Source: Hyaloperonospora brassicae (Eukaryota; Oomycota; Peronosporomycetes; Peronosporales; Peronosporaceae). Taken from it: DNA of 64,000 nucleotides. Location: the NCBI GenBank assembly GCA_947650285.1, contig CANTFL010001451.1, positions 62,001 to 126,000 on the forward strand, read 5' to 3'. Positions 48,501-63,500 of the stretch are shown here, piece by piece. The position numbers and the translations under genes are program-made. The first letter of the stretch is position 1. Each line of letters opens with the position of its first letter. The notes under the pieces are model-generated. The model saw only the letters and a list, made by a program, of their open reading frames with translations. It ran no database searches and had not been told where the DNA came from.

Positions 48501-51500
48501 AGACGGTCCGCACCACGACTTGGACCAAGAAGTGTACGAATGGCGATCTCGTGACGACGACTGAGGTGGAAACGACGACTGAAACGGAATCCCCGGACGG
48601 CACGACAAGCACTACGGTGGCGATGGAGACCTGCGATGAGACGGAGACGGAGGAGAGCAGTCATCCGACGACGCCCGCTACGGATGGTCCTGCTGTGAGT
48701 GTGACGGAGCAAGCTGGCACGGTGCCAGGCGAGTCGGTGAAGACGGAGGTGTTCCGCTCGGAGAGACCGGACGGCAGCATCGTGACCAAGACGGTCCGCA
48801 CCACGACTTGGACCAAGAAGTGTACGAATGGCGATCTCGTGACGACGACTGAGGTGGAAACGACGACTGAAACGGAATCCCCGGACGGCACGACAAGCAC
48901 TACGGTGGCGATGGAGACCTGCGATGAGACGGAGACGGAGGAGAGCAGTCTCCCAACGACGCCCGCCACGGATGGTCCTGCTGTGAGTGTGACGGAGCAA
49001 GCTGGCACGGTGCCAGGCGAGTCGGTGAAGACGGAGGTGTTCCGCTCGGAGAGACCGGACGGCAGCATCGTGACCAAGACGGTCCGCACCACGACTTGGA
49101 CCAAGAAGTGTACGAATGGCGATCTCGTGACGACGACTGAGGTGGAAACGACGACTGAAACGGAATCCCCGGACGGCACGACAAGCACTACGGTGGCGAT
49201 GGAGACCTGCGAAGAGACGGAGACGGAGGAGAGCAGTCTTCCGACGACGCCCGCCACGGATGGTCCTGCTGTGAGTGTGACGGAGCAAGCTGGCACGGTG
49301 CCAGGCGAGTCGGTGAAGACGGAGGTGTTCCGCTCGGAGAGACCGGACGGCAGCATCGTGACCAAGACGGTCCGCACCACGACTTGGACCAAGAAGTGTA
49401 CGAATGGCGATCTCGTGACGACGACTGAGGTGGAAACGACGACTGAAACGGAATCCCCGGACGGCACGACAAGCACTACGGTGGCGATGGAGACCTGCGA
49501 AGAGACGGAGACGGAGGAGAGCAGTCTCCCAACGACGCCCGCCACGGACGGTTCTGCTGTGAGTGTGACGGAGCAAGCTGGCACAGTGCCAGGCGAGTCG
49601 GTGAAGACGGAGGTGTTCCGCTCGGAGAGACCGGACGGCAGCATCGTGACCAAGACGGTCCGCACCACGACTTGGACCAAGAAGTGTACGAATGGCGATC
49701 TCGTGACGACGACTGAGGTGGAAACGACGACTGAAACGGAATCCCCGGACGGCACGACAAGCACTACGGTGGCGATGGAGACCTGCGAAGAGACGGAGAC
49801 GGAGGAGAGCAGTCTTCCAACGACGCCCGCCACGGACGGTCCTGCTGTGAGTGTGACGGAGCAAGCTGGCACAGTGCCAGGCGAGTCGGTGAAGACGGAG
49901 GTGTTCCGCTCGGAGAGACCGGACGGCAGCATCGTGACCAAGACGGTCCGCACCACGACTTGGACCAAGAAGTGTACGAATGGCGATCTCGTGACGACGA
50001 CTGAGGTGAAAACGACGACTGAAACGGAATCCCCGGACGGCACGACAAGCACTACGGTGGCGATGGAGACCTGCGAAGAGACAGAGACGGAGGAGAGCAG
50101 TCATCTGACGACGCCTGCTACGGATGGTCCTGCTGTGAGTGTGACGGAGCAAGCTGGCACGGTGCCAGGCGAGTCGGTGAAGACGGAGGTGTTCCGCTCG
50201 GAGAGACCGGACGGCAGCATCGTGACCAAGACGGTCCGCACCACGACTTGGACCAAGAAGTGTACGAATGGCGATCTCGTGACGACGACTGAGGTGGAAA
50301 CGACGACTGAAACGGAATCCCCGGACGGCACGACAAGCACTACGGTGGCGATGGAGACCTGCGATGAGACGGAGACGGAGGAGAGCAGTCTCCCGACGAC
50401 GCCCGCTACGGATGGTCCTGCTGTGAGTGTGACGGAGCAAGCTGGCACGGTGCCAGGCGAGTCGGTGAAGACGGAGGTGTTCCGCTCGGAGAGACCGGAC
50501 GGCAGCATCGTGACCAAGACGGTCCGCACCACGACTTGGACCAAGAAGTGTACGAATGGCGATCTCGTGACGACGACTGAGGTGGAAACGACGACTGAAA
50601 CGGAATCCCCGGACGGCACGACAAGCACTACGGTGGCGATGGAGACCTGCGAAGAGACGGAGACGGAGGAGAGCAGTCTCCCGACGACGCCCGCCACGGA
50701 TGGTCCTGCTGTGAGTGTGACGGAGCAAGCTGGCACGGTGCCAGGCGAGTCGGTGAAGACGGAGGTGTTCCGCTCGGAGAGACCGGACGGCAGCATCGTG
50801 ACCAAGACGGTCCGCACCACGACTTGGACCAAGAAGTGTACGAATGGCGATCTCGTGACGACGACTGAGGTGGAAACGACGACTGAAACGGAATCCCCGG
50901 ACGGCACGACAAGCACTACGGTGGCGATGGAGACCTGCGATGAGACGGAGACGGAGGAGAGCAGTCATCTGACGACGCCCGCTACGGATGGTCCTGCTGT
51001 GAGTGTGACGGAGCAAGCTGGCACGGTGCCAGGCGAGTCGGTGAAGACGGAGGTGTTCCGCTCGGAGAGACCGGACGGCAGCATCGTGACCAAGACGGTC
51101 CGCACCACGACTTGGACCAAGAAGTGTACGAATGGCGATCTCGTGACGACGACTGAGGTGGAAACGACGACTGAAACGGAATCCCCGGACGGCACGACAA
51201 GCACTACGGTGGCGATGGAGACCTGCGAAGAGACGGAGACGGAGGAGAGCAGTCTCCCAACGACGCCCGCCACGGATGGTCCTGCTGTGAGTGTGACGGA
51301 GCAAGCTGGCACAGTGCCAGGCGAGTCGGTGAAGACGGAGGTGTTCCGCTCGGAGAGACCGGACGGCAGCATCGTGACCAAGACGGTCCGCACCACGACT
51401 TGGACCAAGAAGTGTACGAATGGCGATCTCGTGACGACGACTGAGGTGGAAACGACGACTGAAACGGAATCCCCGGACGGCACGACAAGCACTACGGTGG

Positions 51501-54500
51501 CGATGGAGACCTGCGAAGAGACGGAGACGGAGGAGAGCAGTCTTCCAACGACGCCCGCCACGGACGGTCCTGCTGTGAGTGTGACGGAGCAAGCTGGCAC
51601 GGTGCCAGGCGAGTCGGTGAAGACGGAGGTGTTCCGCTCGGAGAGACCGGACGGCAGCATCGTGACCAAGACGGTCCGCACCACGACTTGGACCAAGAAG
51701 TGTACGAATGGCGATCTCGTGACGACGACTGAGGTGAAAACGACGACTGAAACGGAATCCCCGGACGGCACGACAAGCACTACGGTGGCGATGGAGACCT
51801 GCGAAGAGACAGAGACGGAGGAGAGCAGTCATCCGACGACGCCCGCTACGGATGGTCCTGCTGTGAGTGTGACGGAGCAAGCTGGCACGGTGCCAGGCGA
51901 GTCGGTGAAGACGGAGGTGTTCCGCTCGGAGAGACCGGACGGCAGCATCGTGACCAAGACGGTCCGCACCACGACTTGGACCAAGAAGTGTACGAATGGC
52001 GATCTCGTGACGACGACTGAGGTGGAAACGACGACTGAAACGGAATCCCCGGACGGCACGACAAGCACTACGGTGGCGATGGAGACCTGCGAAGAGACGG
52101 AGACGGAGGAGAGCAGTCTCCCGACGACGCCCGCTACGGATGGTCCTGCTGTGAGTGTGACGGAGCAAGCTGGCACGGTACCAGGCGAGTCGGTGAAGAC
52201 GGAGGTGTTCCGCTCGGAGAGACCGGACGGCAGCATCGTGACCAAGACGGTCCGCACCACGACTTGGACCAAGAAGTGTACGAATGGCGATCTCGTGACG
52301 ACGACTGAGGTGGAAACGACGACTGAAACGGAATCCCCGGACGGCACGACAAGCACTACGGTGGCGATGGAGACCTGCGAAGAGACGGAGACGGAGGAGA
52401 GCAGTCTTCCAACGACGCCCGCCACGGACGGTCCTGCTGTGAGTGTGACGGAGCAAGCTGGCACGGTGCCAGGCGAGTCGGTGAAGACGGAGGTGTTCCG
52501 CTCGGAGAGACCGGACGGCAGCATCGTGACCAAGACGGTCCGCACCACGACTTGGACCAAGAAGTGTACGAATGGCGATCTCGTGACGACGACTGAGGTG
52601 AAAACGACGACTGAAACGGAATCCCCGGACGGCACGACAAGCACTACGGTGGCGATGGAGACCTGCGATGAGACGGAGACGGAGGAGAGCAGTCATCTGA
52701 CGACGCCCGCTACGGATGGTCCTGCTGTGAGTGTGACGGAGCAAGCTAGCACGGTGCCAGGCGAGTCGGTGAAGACGGAGGTGTTCCGCTCGGAGAGACC
52801 GGACGGCAGCATCGTGACCAAGACGGTCCGCACCACGACTTGGACCAAGAAGTGTACGAATGGCGATCTCGTGACGACGACTGAGGTGGAAACGACGACT
52901 GAAACGGAATCCCCGGACGGCACGACAAGCACTACGGTGGCGATGGAGACCTGCGATGAGACGGAGACGGAGGAGAGCAGTCTCCCAACGACGCCCGCCA
53001 CGGATGGTCCTGCTGTGAGTGTGACGGAGCAAGCTGGCACAGTGCCAGGCGAGTCGGTGAAGACGGAGGTGTTCCGCTCGGAGAGACCGGACGGCAGCAT
53101 CGTGACCAAGACGGTCCGCACCACGACTTGGACCAAGAAGTGTACGAATGGCGATCTCGTGACGACGACTGAGGTGGAAACGACGACTGAAACGGAATCC
53201 CCGGACGGCACGACAAGCACTACGGTGGCGATGGAGACCTGCGAAGAGACGGAGACGGAGGAGAGCAGTCTTCCAACGACGCCCGCCACGGATGGTCCTG
53301 CTGTGAGTGTGACGGAGCAAGCTGGCACGGTGCCAGGCGAGTCGGTGAAGACGGAGGTGTTCCGCTCGGAGAGACCGGACGGCAGCATCGTGACCAAGAC
53401 GGTCCGCACCACGACTTGGACCAAGAAGTGTACGAATGGCGATCTCGTGACGACGACTGAGGTGGAAACGACGACTGAAACGGAATCCCCGGACGGCACG
53501 ACAAGCACTACGGTGGCGATGGAGACCTGCGAAGAGACGGAGACGGAGGAGAGCAGTCTCCCGACGACGCCCGCCACGGATGGTCCTGCTGTGAGTGTGA
53601 CGGAGCAAGCTGGCACGGTGCCAGGCGAGTCGGTGAAGACGGAGGTGTTCCGCTCGGAGAGACCGGACGGCAGCATCGTGACCAAGACGGTCCGCACCAC
53701 GACTTGGACCAAGAAGTGTACGAATGGCGATCTCGTGACGACGACTGAGGTGGAAACGACGACTGAAACGGAATCCCCGGACGGCACGACAAGCACTACG
53801 GTGGCGATGGAGACCTGCGAAGAGACGGAGACGGAGGAGAGCAGTCATCCTGACGACGCCCGCTACGGATGGTCCTGCTGTGAGTGTGACGGAGCAAGCT
53901 GGCACGGTGCCAGGCGAGTCGGTGAAGACGGAGGTGTTCCGCTCGGAGAGACCGGACGGCAGCATCGTGACCAAGACGGTCCGCACCACGACTTGGACCA
54001 AGAAGTGTACGAATGGCGATCTCGTGACGACGACTGAGGTGGAAACGACGACTGAAACGGAATCCCCGGACGGCACGACAAGCACTACGGTGGCGATGGA
54101 GACCTGCGATGAGACGGAGACGGAGGAGAGCAGTCATCTGACGACGCCCGCTACGGATGGTCCTGCTGTGAGTGTGACGGAGCAAGCTGGCACGGTGCCA
54201 GGCGAGTCGGTGAAGACGGAGGTGTTCCGCTCGGAGAGACCGGACGGCAGCATCGTGACCAAGACGGTCCGCACCACGACTTGGACCAAGAAGTGTACGA
54301 ATGGCGATCTCGTGACGACGACTGAGGTGGAAACGACGACTGAAACGGAATCCCCGGACGGCACGACAAGCACTACGGTGGCGATGGAGACCTGCGATGA
54401 GACGGAGACGGAGGAGAGCAGTCTCCCGACGACGCCCGCTACGGATGGTCCTGCTGTGAGTGTGACGGAGCAAGCTGGCACGGTGCCAGGCGAGTCGGTG

Positions 54501-57500
54501 AAGACGGAGGTGTTCCGCTCGGAGAGACCGGACGGCAGCATCGTGACCAAGACGGTCCGCACCACGACTTGGACCAAGAAGTGTACGAATGGCGATCTCG
54601 TGACGACGACTGAGGTGGAAACGACGACTGAAACGGAATCCCCGGACGGCACGACAAGCACTACGGTGGCGATGGAGACCTGCGATGAGACGGAGACGGA
54701 GGAGAGCAGTCTTCCGACGACGCCCGCTACGGATGGTCCTGCTGTGAGTGTGACGGAGCAAGCTGGCACGGTGCCAGGCGAGTCGGTGAAGACGGAGGTG
54801 TTCCGCTCGGAGAGACCGGACGGCAGCATCGTGACCAAGACGGTCCGCACCACGACTTGGACCAAGAAGTGTACGAATGGCGATCTCGTGACGACGACTG
54901 AGGTGGAAACGACGACTGAAACGGAATCCCCGGACGGCACGACAAGCACTACGGTGGCGATGGAGACCTGCGAAGAGACGGAGACGGAGGAGAGCAGTCT
55001 TCCGACGACGCCCGCTACGGATGGTCCTGCTGTGAGTGTGACGGAGCAAGCTGGCACGGTGCCAGGCGAGTCGGTGAAGACGGAGGTGTTCCGCTCGGAG
55101 AGACCGGACGGCAGCATCGTGACCAAGACGGTCCGCACCACGACTTGGACCAAGAAGTGTACGAATGGCGATCTCGTGACGACGACTGAGGTGGAAACGA
55201 CGACTGAAACGGAATCCCCGGACGGCACGACAAGCACTACGGTGGCGATGGAGACCTGCGATGAGACGGAGACGGAGGAGAGCAGTCTCCCGACGACGCC
55301 CGCTACGGATGGTCCTGCTGTGAGTGTGACGGAGCAAGCTGGCACGGTGCCAGGCGAGTCGGTGAAGACGGAGGTGTTCCGCTCGGAGAGACCGGACGGC
55401 AGCATCGTGACCAAGACGGTCCGCACCACGACTTGGACCAAGAAGTGTACGAATGGCGATCTCGTGACGACGACTGAGGTGGAAACGACGACTGAAACGG
55501 AATCCCCGGACGGCACGACAAGCACTACGGTGGCGATGGAGACCTGCGAAGAGACGGAGACGGAGGAGAGCAGTCTCCCGACGACGCCCGCTACGGATGG
55601 TCCTGCTGTGAGTGTGACGGAGCAAGCTGGCACGGTGCCAGGCGAGTCGGTGAAGACGGAGGTGTTCCGCTCGGAGAGACCGGACGGCAGCATCGTGACC
55701 AAGACGGTCCGCACCACGACTTGGACCAAGAAGTGTACGAATGGCGATCTCGTGACGACGACTGAGGTGGAAACGACGACTGAAACGGAATCCCCGGACG
55801 GCACGACAAGCACTACGGTGGCGATGGAGACCTGCGATGAGACGGAGACGGAGGAGAGCAGTCTTCCGACGACGCCCGCCACGGATGGTCCTGCTGTGAG
55901 TGTGACGGAGCAAGCTGGCACGGTGCCAGGCGAGTCGGTGAAGACGGAGGTGTTCCGCTCGGAGAGACCGGACGGCAGCATCGTGACCAAGACGGTCCGC
56001 ACCACGACTTGGACCAAGAAGTGTACGAATGGCGATCTCGTGACGACGACTGAGGTGGAAACGACGACTGAAACGGAATCCCCGGACGGCACGACAAGCA
56101 CTACGGTGGCGATGGAGACCTGCGAAGAGACGGAGACGGAGGAGAGCAGTCATCCCGACGACGCCCGCTACGGATGGTCCTGCTGTGAGTGTGACGGAGC
56201 AAGCTGGCACGGTGCCAGGCGAGTCGGTGAAGACGGAGGTGTTCCGCTCGGAGAGACCGGACGGCAGCATCGTGACCAAGACGGTCCGCACCACGACTTG
56301 GACCAAGAAGTGTACGAATGGCGATCTCGTGACGACGACTGAGGTGGAAACGACGACTGAAACGGAATCCCCGGACGGCACGACAAGCACTACGGTGGCG
56401 ATGGAGACCTGCGAAGAGACGGAGACGGAGGAGAGCAGTCTTCCGACGACGCCCGCTACGGATGGTCCTGCTGTGAGTGTGACGGAGCAAGCTGGCACGG
56501 TGCCAGGCGAGTCGGTGAAGACGGAGGTGTTCCGCTCGGAGAGACCGGACGGCAGCATCGTGACCAAGACGGTCCGCACCACGACTTGGACCAAGAAGTG
56601 TACGAATGGCGATCTCGTGACGACGACTGAGGTGGAAACGACGACTGAAACGGAATCCCCGGACGGCACGACAAGCACTACGGTGGCGATGGAGACCTGC
56701 GATGAGACGGAGACGGAGGAGAGCAGTCTTCCGACGACGCCCGCTACGGATGGTCCTGCTGTGAGTGTGACGGAGCAAGCTGGCACGGTGCCAGGCGAGT
56801 CGGTGAAGACGGAGGTGTTCCGCTCGGAGAGACCGGACGGCAGCATCGTGACCAAGACGGTCCGCACCACGACTTGGACCAAGAAGTGTACGAATGGCGA
56901 TCTCGTGACGACGACTGAGGTGGAAACGACGACTGAAACGGAATCCCCGGACGGCACGACAAGCACTACGGTGGCGATGGAGACCTGCGATGAGACGGAG
57001 ACGGAGGAGAGCAGTCTCCCGACGACGCCCGCTACGGATGGTCCTGCTGTGAGTGTGACGGAGCAAGCTGGCACGGTGCCAGGCGAGTCGGTGAAGACGG
57101 AGGTGTTCCGCTCGGAGAGACCGGACGGCAGCATCGTGACCAAGACGGTCCGCACCACGACTTGGACCAAGAAGTGTACGAATGGCGATCTCGTGACGAC
57201 GACTGAGGTGGAAACGACGACTGAAACGGAATCCCCGGACGGCACGACAAGCACTACGGTGGCGATGGAGACCTGCGAAGAGACGGAGACGGAGGAGAGC
57301 AGTCTCCCGACGACGCCCGCTACGGATGGTCCTGCTGTGAGTGTGACGGAGCAAGCTGGCACGGTGCCAGGCGAGTCGGTGAAGACGGAGGTGTTCCGCT
57401 CGGAGAGACCGGACGGCAGCATCGTGACCAAGACGGTCCGCACCACGACTTGGACCAAGAAGTGTACGAATGGCGATCTCGTGACGACGACTGAGGTGGA

Positions 57501-60500
57501 AACGACGACTGAAACGGAATCCCCGGACGGCACGACAAGCACTACGGTGGCGATGGAGACCTGCGAAGAGACGGAGATGTATGAGGAGGTGCCAGTCTCA
57601 AGAAGACGCCCGAGCGACGGAGGTGCTGGAGTGTGACGGAGCAAGTGGCACGGTGCCAGGCGAGTCGGTGAAGACGGAGGTGTTCCGCGGAGAGAGGACG
57701 GCAGAATCGTGACCAAGACGGCGCAGGGCGGCGGCGCGGGGGAGGGGGGGGGGGAGCCCAACGACAAACCGGAACCCCCGGAAGGGGAGGAAGGGGAGGG
57801 GGGGGCGACGGAAGTGAGGGAAGAGACGGAGACGTATGAGGAGGTGCCAATCTTCAAGAAGACGCCCGAGACGACGGAAGTGGATGAAACGGAGGAGACC
57901 ACGACGGAAGTGACGTTCACGACGGAGACGTATGAGGAGGTGCCAATCTTCAAGAAGACGCCCGAGACGACGGAAGTGGATGAAACGGAGGAGACCACGA
58001 CGGAAGTGACGGAAGTGACGGAGACGTATGAGGAGGTGCCAATCTTCAAGAAGACGCCCGAGACGACGGAAGTGGATGAAACGGAGGAGACCACGACGGA
58101 AGTGACGTTCACGACGGAGACGTATGAGGAGGTGCCAATCTTCAAGAAGACGCCCGAGACGACGGAAGTGGATGAAACGGAGGAGACCACGACGGAAGTG
58201 ACGTTCACGACGGAGACGTATGAGGAGGTGCCAATCTTCAAGAAGACGCCCGAGACGACGGAAGTGGATGAAACGGAGGAGACCACGACGGAAGTGACGT
58301 TCACGACGGAGACGTATGAGGAGGTGCCAATCTTCAAGAAGACGCCCGAGACGACGGAAGTGGATGAAACGGAGGAGACCACGACGGAAGTGACGGACGG
58401 AGACGTATGAGGAGGTGCCAATCTTCAAGAAGACGCCCGAGACGACGGAAGTGGATGAAACGGAGGAGACCACGACGGAAGTGACGTTCACGACGGAGAC
58501 GTATGAGGAGGTGCCAATCTTCAAGAAGACGCCCGAGACGACGGAAGTGGATGAAACGGAGGAGACCACGACGGAAGTGACGTTCACGACGGAGACGTAT
58601 GAGGAGGTGCCAATCTTCAAGAAGACGCCCGAGACGACGGAAGTGGATGAAACGGAGGAGACCACGACGGAAGTGACGTTCACGACGGAGACGTATGAGG
58701 AGGTGCCAATCTTCAAGAAGACGCCCGAGACGACGGAAGTGGATGAAACGGAGGAGACCACGACGGAAGTGACGTTACGACGGAGACGTATGAGGAGGTG
58801 CCAATCTTCAAGAAGACGCCCGAGACGACGGAAGTGGATGAAACGGAGGAGACCACGACGGAAGTGACGTTCACGACGGAGACGTATGAGGAGGTGCCAA
58901 TCTTCAAGAAGACGCCCGAGACGACGGAAGTGGATGAAACGGAGGAGACCACGACGGAAGTGACGTTCACGACGGAGACGTATGAGGAGGTGCCAATCTT
59001 CAAGAAGACGCCCGAGACGACGGAAGTGGATGAAACGGAGGAGACCACGACGGAAGTGACGTCAGACGGAGACGTATGAGGAGGTGCCAATCTTCAAGAA
59101 GACGCCCGAGACGACGGAAGTGGATGAAACGGAGGAGACCACGACGGAAGTGACGTTCACGACGGAGACGTATGAGGAGGTGCCAATCTTCAAGAAGACG
59201 CCCGAGACGACGGAAGTGGATGAAACGGAGGAGACCACGACGGAAGTGACGGAAGTGACGGAGACGTATGAGGAGGTGCCAATCTTCAAGAAGACGCCCG
59301 AGACGACGGAAGTGGATGAAACGGAGGAGACCACGACGGAAGTGACGTTCACGACGGAGACGTATGAGGAGGTGCCAATCTTCAAGAAGACGCCCGAGAC
59401 GACGGAAGTGGATGAAACGGAGGAGACCACGACGGAAGTGACGTTCACGACGGAGACGTATGAGGAGGTGCCAATCTTCAAGAAGACGCCCGAGACGACG
59501 GAAGTGGATGAAACGGAGGAGACCACGACGGAAGTGACGGAAGTGACGGAGACGTATGAGGAGGTGCCAATCTTCAAGAAGACGCCCGAGACGACGGAAG
59601 TGGATGAAACGGAGGAGACCACGACGGAAGTGACGTTCACGACGGAGACGTATGAGGAGGTGCCAATCTTCAAGAAGACGCCCGAGACGACGGAAGTGGA
59701 TGAAACGGAGGAGACCACGACGGAAGTGACGTTCACGACGGAGACGTATGAGGAGGTGCCAATCTTCAAGAAGACGCCCGAGACGACGGAAGTGGATGAA
59801 ACGGAGGAGACCACGACGGAAGTGACGTTCACGACGGAGACGTATGAGGAGGTGCCAATCTTCAAGAAGACGCCCGAGACGACGGAAGTGGATGAAACGG
59901 AGGAGACCACGACGGAAGTGACGTTCACGACGGAGACGTATGAGGAGGTGCCAATCTTCAAGAAGACGCCCGAGACGACGGAAGTGGATGAAACGGAGGA
60001 GACCACGACGGAAGTGACGTTCACGACGGAGACGTATGAGGAGGTGCCAATCTTCAAGAAGACGCCCGAGACGACGGAAGTGGATGAAACGGAGGAGACC
60101 ACGACGGAAGTGACGTTCACGACGGAGACGTATGAGGAGGTGCCAATCTTCAAGAAGACGCCCGAGACGACGGAAGTGGATGAAACGGAGGAGACCACGA
60201 CGGAAGTGACGTTCACGACGGAGACGTATGAGGAGGTGCCAATCTTCAAGAAGACGCCCGAGACGACGGAAGTGGATGAAACGGAGGAGACCACGACGGA
60301 AGTGACGTTCACGACGGAGACGTATGAGGAGGTGCCAATCTTCAAGAAGACGCCCGAGACGACGGAAGTGGATGAAACGGAGGAGACCACGACGGAAGTG
60401 ACGTTCACGACGGAGACGTATGAGGAGGTGCCAATCTTCAAGAAGACGCCCGAGACGACGGAAGTGGATGAAACGGAGGAGACCACGACGGAAGTGACGT

Positions 60501-63500
60501 TCACGACGGAGACGTATGAGGAGGTGCCAATCTTCAAGAAGACGCCCGAGACGACGGAAGTGGATGAAACGGAGGAGACCACGACGGAAGTGACGTTCAC
60601 GACGGAGACGTATGAGGAGGTGCCAATCTTCAAGAAGACGCCCGAGACGACGGAAGTGGATGAAACGGAGGAGACCACGACGGAAGTGACGTTCACGACG
60701 GAGACGTATGAGGAGGTGCCAATCTTCAAGAAGACGCCCGAGACGACGGAAGTGGATGAAACGGAGGAGACCACGACGGAAGTGACGGGTGACGGAGACG
60801 TATGAGGAGGTGCCAATCTTCAAGAAGACGCCCGAGACGACGGAAGTGGATGAAACGGAGGAGACCACGACGGAAGTGACGGAAGTGACGGAGACGTATG
60901 AGGAGGTGCCAATCTTCAAGAAGACGCCCGAGACGACGGAAGTGGATGAAACGGAGGAGACCACGACGGAAGTGACGTTCACGACGGAGACGTATGAGGA
61001 GGTGCCAATCTTCAAGAAGACGCCCGAGACGACGGAAGTGGATGAAACGGAGGAGACCACGACGGAAGTGACGTTCACGACGGAGACGTATGAGGAGGTG
61101 CCAATCTTCAAGAAGACGCCCGAGACGACGGAAGTGGATGAAACGGAGGAGACCACGACGGAAGTGACGGAAGTGACGGAGACGTATGAGGAGGTGCCAA
61201 TCTTCAAGAAGACGCCCGAGACGACGGAAGTGGATGAAACGGAGGAGACCACGACGGAAGTGACGGAAGTGACGGAGACGTATGAGGAGGTGCCAATCTT
61301 CAAGAAGACGCCCGAGACGACGGAAGTGGATGAAACGGAGGAGACCACGACGGAAGTGACGTTCACGACGGAGACGTATGAGGAGGTGCCAATCTTCAAG
61401 AAGACGCCCGAGACGACGGAAGTGGATGAAACGGAGGAGACCACGACGGAAGTGACGTTCACGACGGAGACGTATGAGGAGGTGCCAATCTTCAAGAAGA
61501 CGCCCGAGACGACGGAAGTGGATGAAACGGAGGAGACCACGACGGAAGTGACGTTCACGACGGAGACGTATGAGGAGGTGCCAATCTTCAAGAAGACGCC
61601 CGAGACGACGGAAGTGGATGAAACGGAGGAGACCACGACGGAAGTGACGTTCACGACGGAGACGTATGAGGAGGTGCCAATCTTCAAGAAGACGCCCGAG
61701 ACGACGGAAGTGGATGAAACGGAGGAGACCACGACGGAAGTGACGTTCACGACGGAGACGTATGAGGAGGTGCCAATCTTCAAGAAGACGCCCGAGACGA
61801 CGGAAGTGGATGAAACGGAGGAGACCACGACGGAAGTGACGTTCACGACGGAGACGTATGAGGAGGTGCCAATCTTCAAGAAGACGCCCGAGACGACGGA
61901 AGTGGATGAAACGGAGGAGACCACGACGGAAGTGACGTTCACGACGGAGACGTATGAGGAGGTGCCAATCTTCAAGAAGACGCCCGAGACGACGGAAGTG
62001 GATGAAACGGAGGAGACCACGACGGAAGTGACGTTCACGACGGAGACGTATGAGGAGGTGCCAATCTTCAAGAAGACGCCCGAGACGACGGAAGTGGATG
62101 AAACGGAGGAGACCACGACGGAAGTGACGGAAGTGACGGAGACGTATGAGGAGGTGCCAATCTTCAAGAAGACGCCCGAGACGACGGAAGTGGATGAAAC
62201 GGAGGAGACCACGACGGAAGTGACGTTCACGACGGAGACGTATGAGGAGGTGCCAATCTTCAAGAAGACGCCCGAGACGACGGAAGTGGATGAAACGGAG
62301 GAGACCACGACGGAAGTGACGGAAGTGACGGAGACGTATGAGGAGGTGCCAATCTTCAAGAAGACGCCCGAGACGACGGAAGTGGATGAAACGGAGGAGA
62401 CCACGACGGAAGTGACGTTCACGACGGAGACGTATGAGGAGGTGCCAATCTTCAAGAAGACGCCCGAGACGACGGAAGTGGATGAAACGGAGGAGACCAC
62501 GACGGAAGTGACGTTCACGACGGAGACGTATGAGGAGGTGCCAATCTTCAAGAAGACGCCCGAGACGACGGAAGTGGATGAAACGGAGGAGACCACGACG
62601 GAAGTGACGTTCACGACGGAGACGTATGAGGAGGTGCCAATCTTCAAGAAGACGCCCGAGACGACGGAAGTGGATGAAACGGAGGAGACCACGACGGAAG
62701 TGACGTTCACGACGGAGACGTATGAGGAGGTGCCAATCTTCAAGAAGACGCCCGAGACGACGGAAGTGGATGAAACGGAGGAGACCACGACGGAAGTGAC
62801 GTTCACGACGGAGACGTATGAGGAGGTGCCAATCTTCAAGAAGACGCCCGAGACGACGGAAGTGGATGAAACGGAGGAGACCACGACGGAAGTGACGTTC
62901 ACGACGGAGACGTATGAGGAGGTGCCAATCTTCAAGAAGACGCCCGAGACGACGGAAGTGGATGAAACGGAGGAGACCACGACGGAAGTGACGTTCACGA
63001 CGGAGACGTATGAGGAGGTGCCAATCTTCAAGAAGACGCCCGAGACGACGGAAGTGGATGAAACGGAGGAGACCACGACGGAAGTGACGTTCACGACGGA
63101 GACGTATGAGGAGGTGCCAATCTTCAAGAAGACGCCCGAGACGACGGAAGTGGATGAAACGGAGGAGACCACGACGGAAGTGACGTTCACGACGGAGACG
63201 TATGAGGAGGTGCCAATCTTCAAGAAGACGCCCGAGACGACGGAAGTGGATGAAACGGAGGAGACCACGACGGAAGTGACGTTCACGACGGAGACGTATG
63301 AGGAGGTGCCAATCTTCAAGAAGACGCCCGAGACGACGGAAGTGGATGAAACGGAGGAGACCACGACGGAAGTGACGTTCACGACGGAGACGTATGAGGA
63401 GGTGCCAATCTTCAAGAAGACGCCCGAGACGACGGAAGTGGATGAAACGGAGGAGACCACGACGGAAGTGACGTTCACGACGGAGACGTATGAGGAGGTG

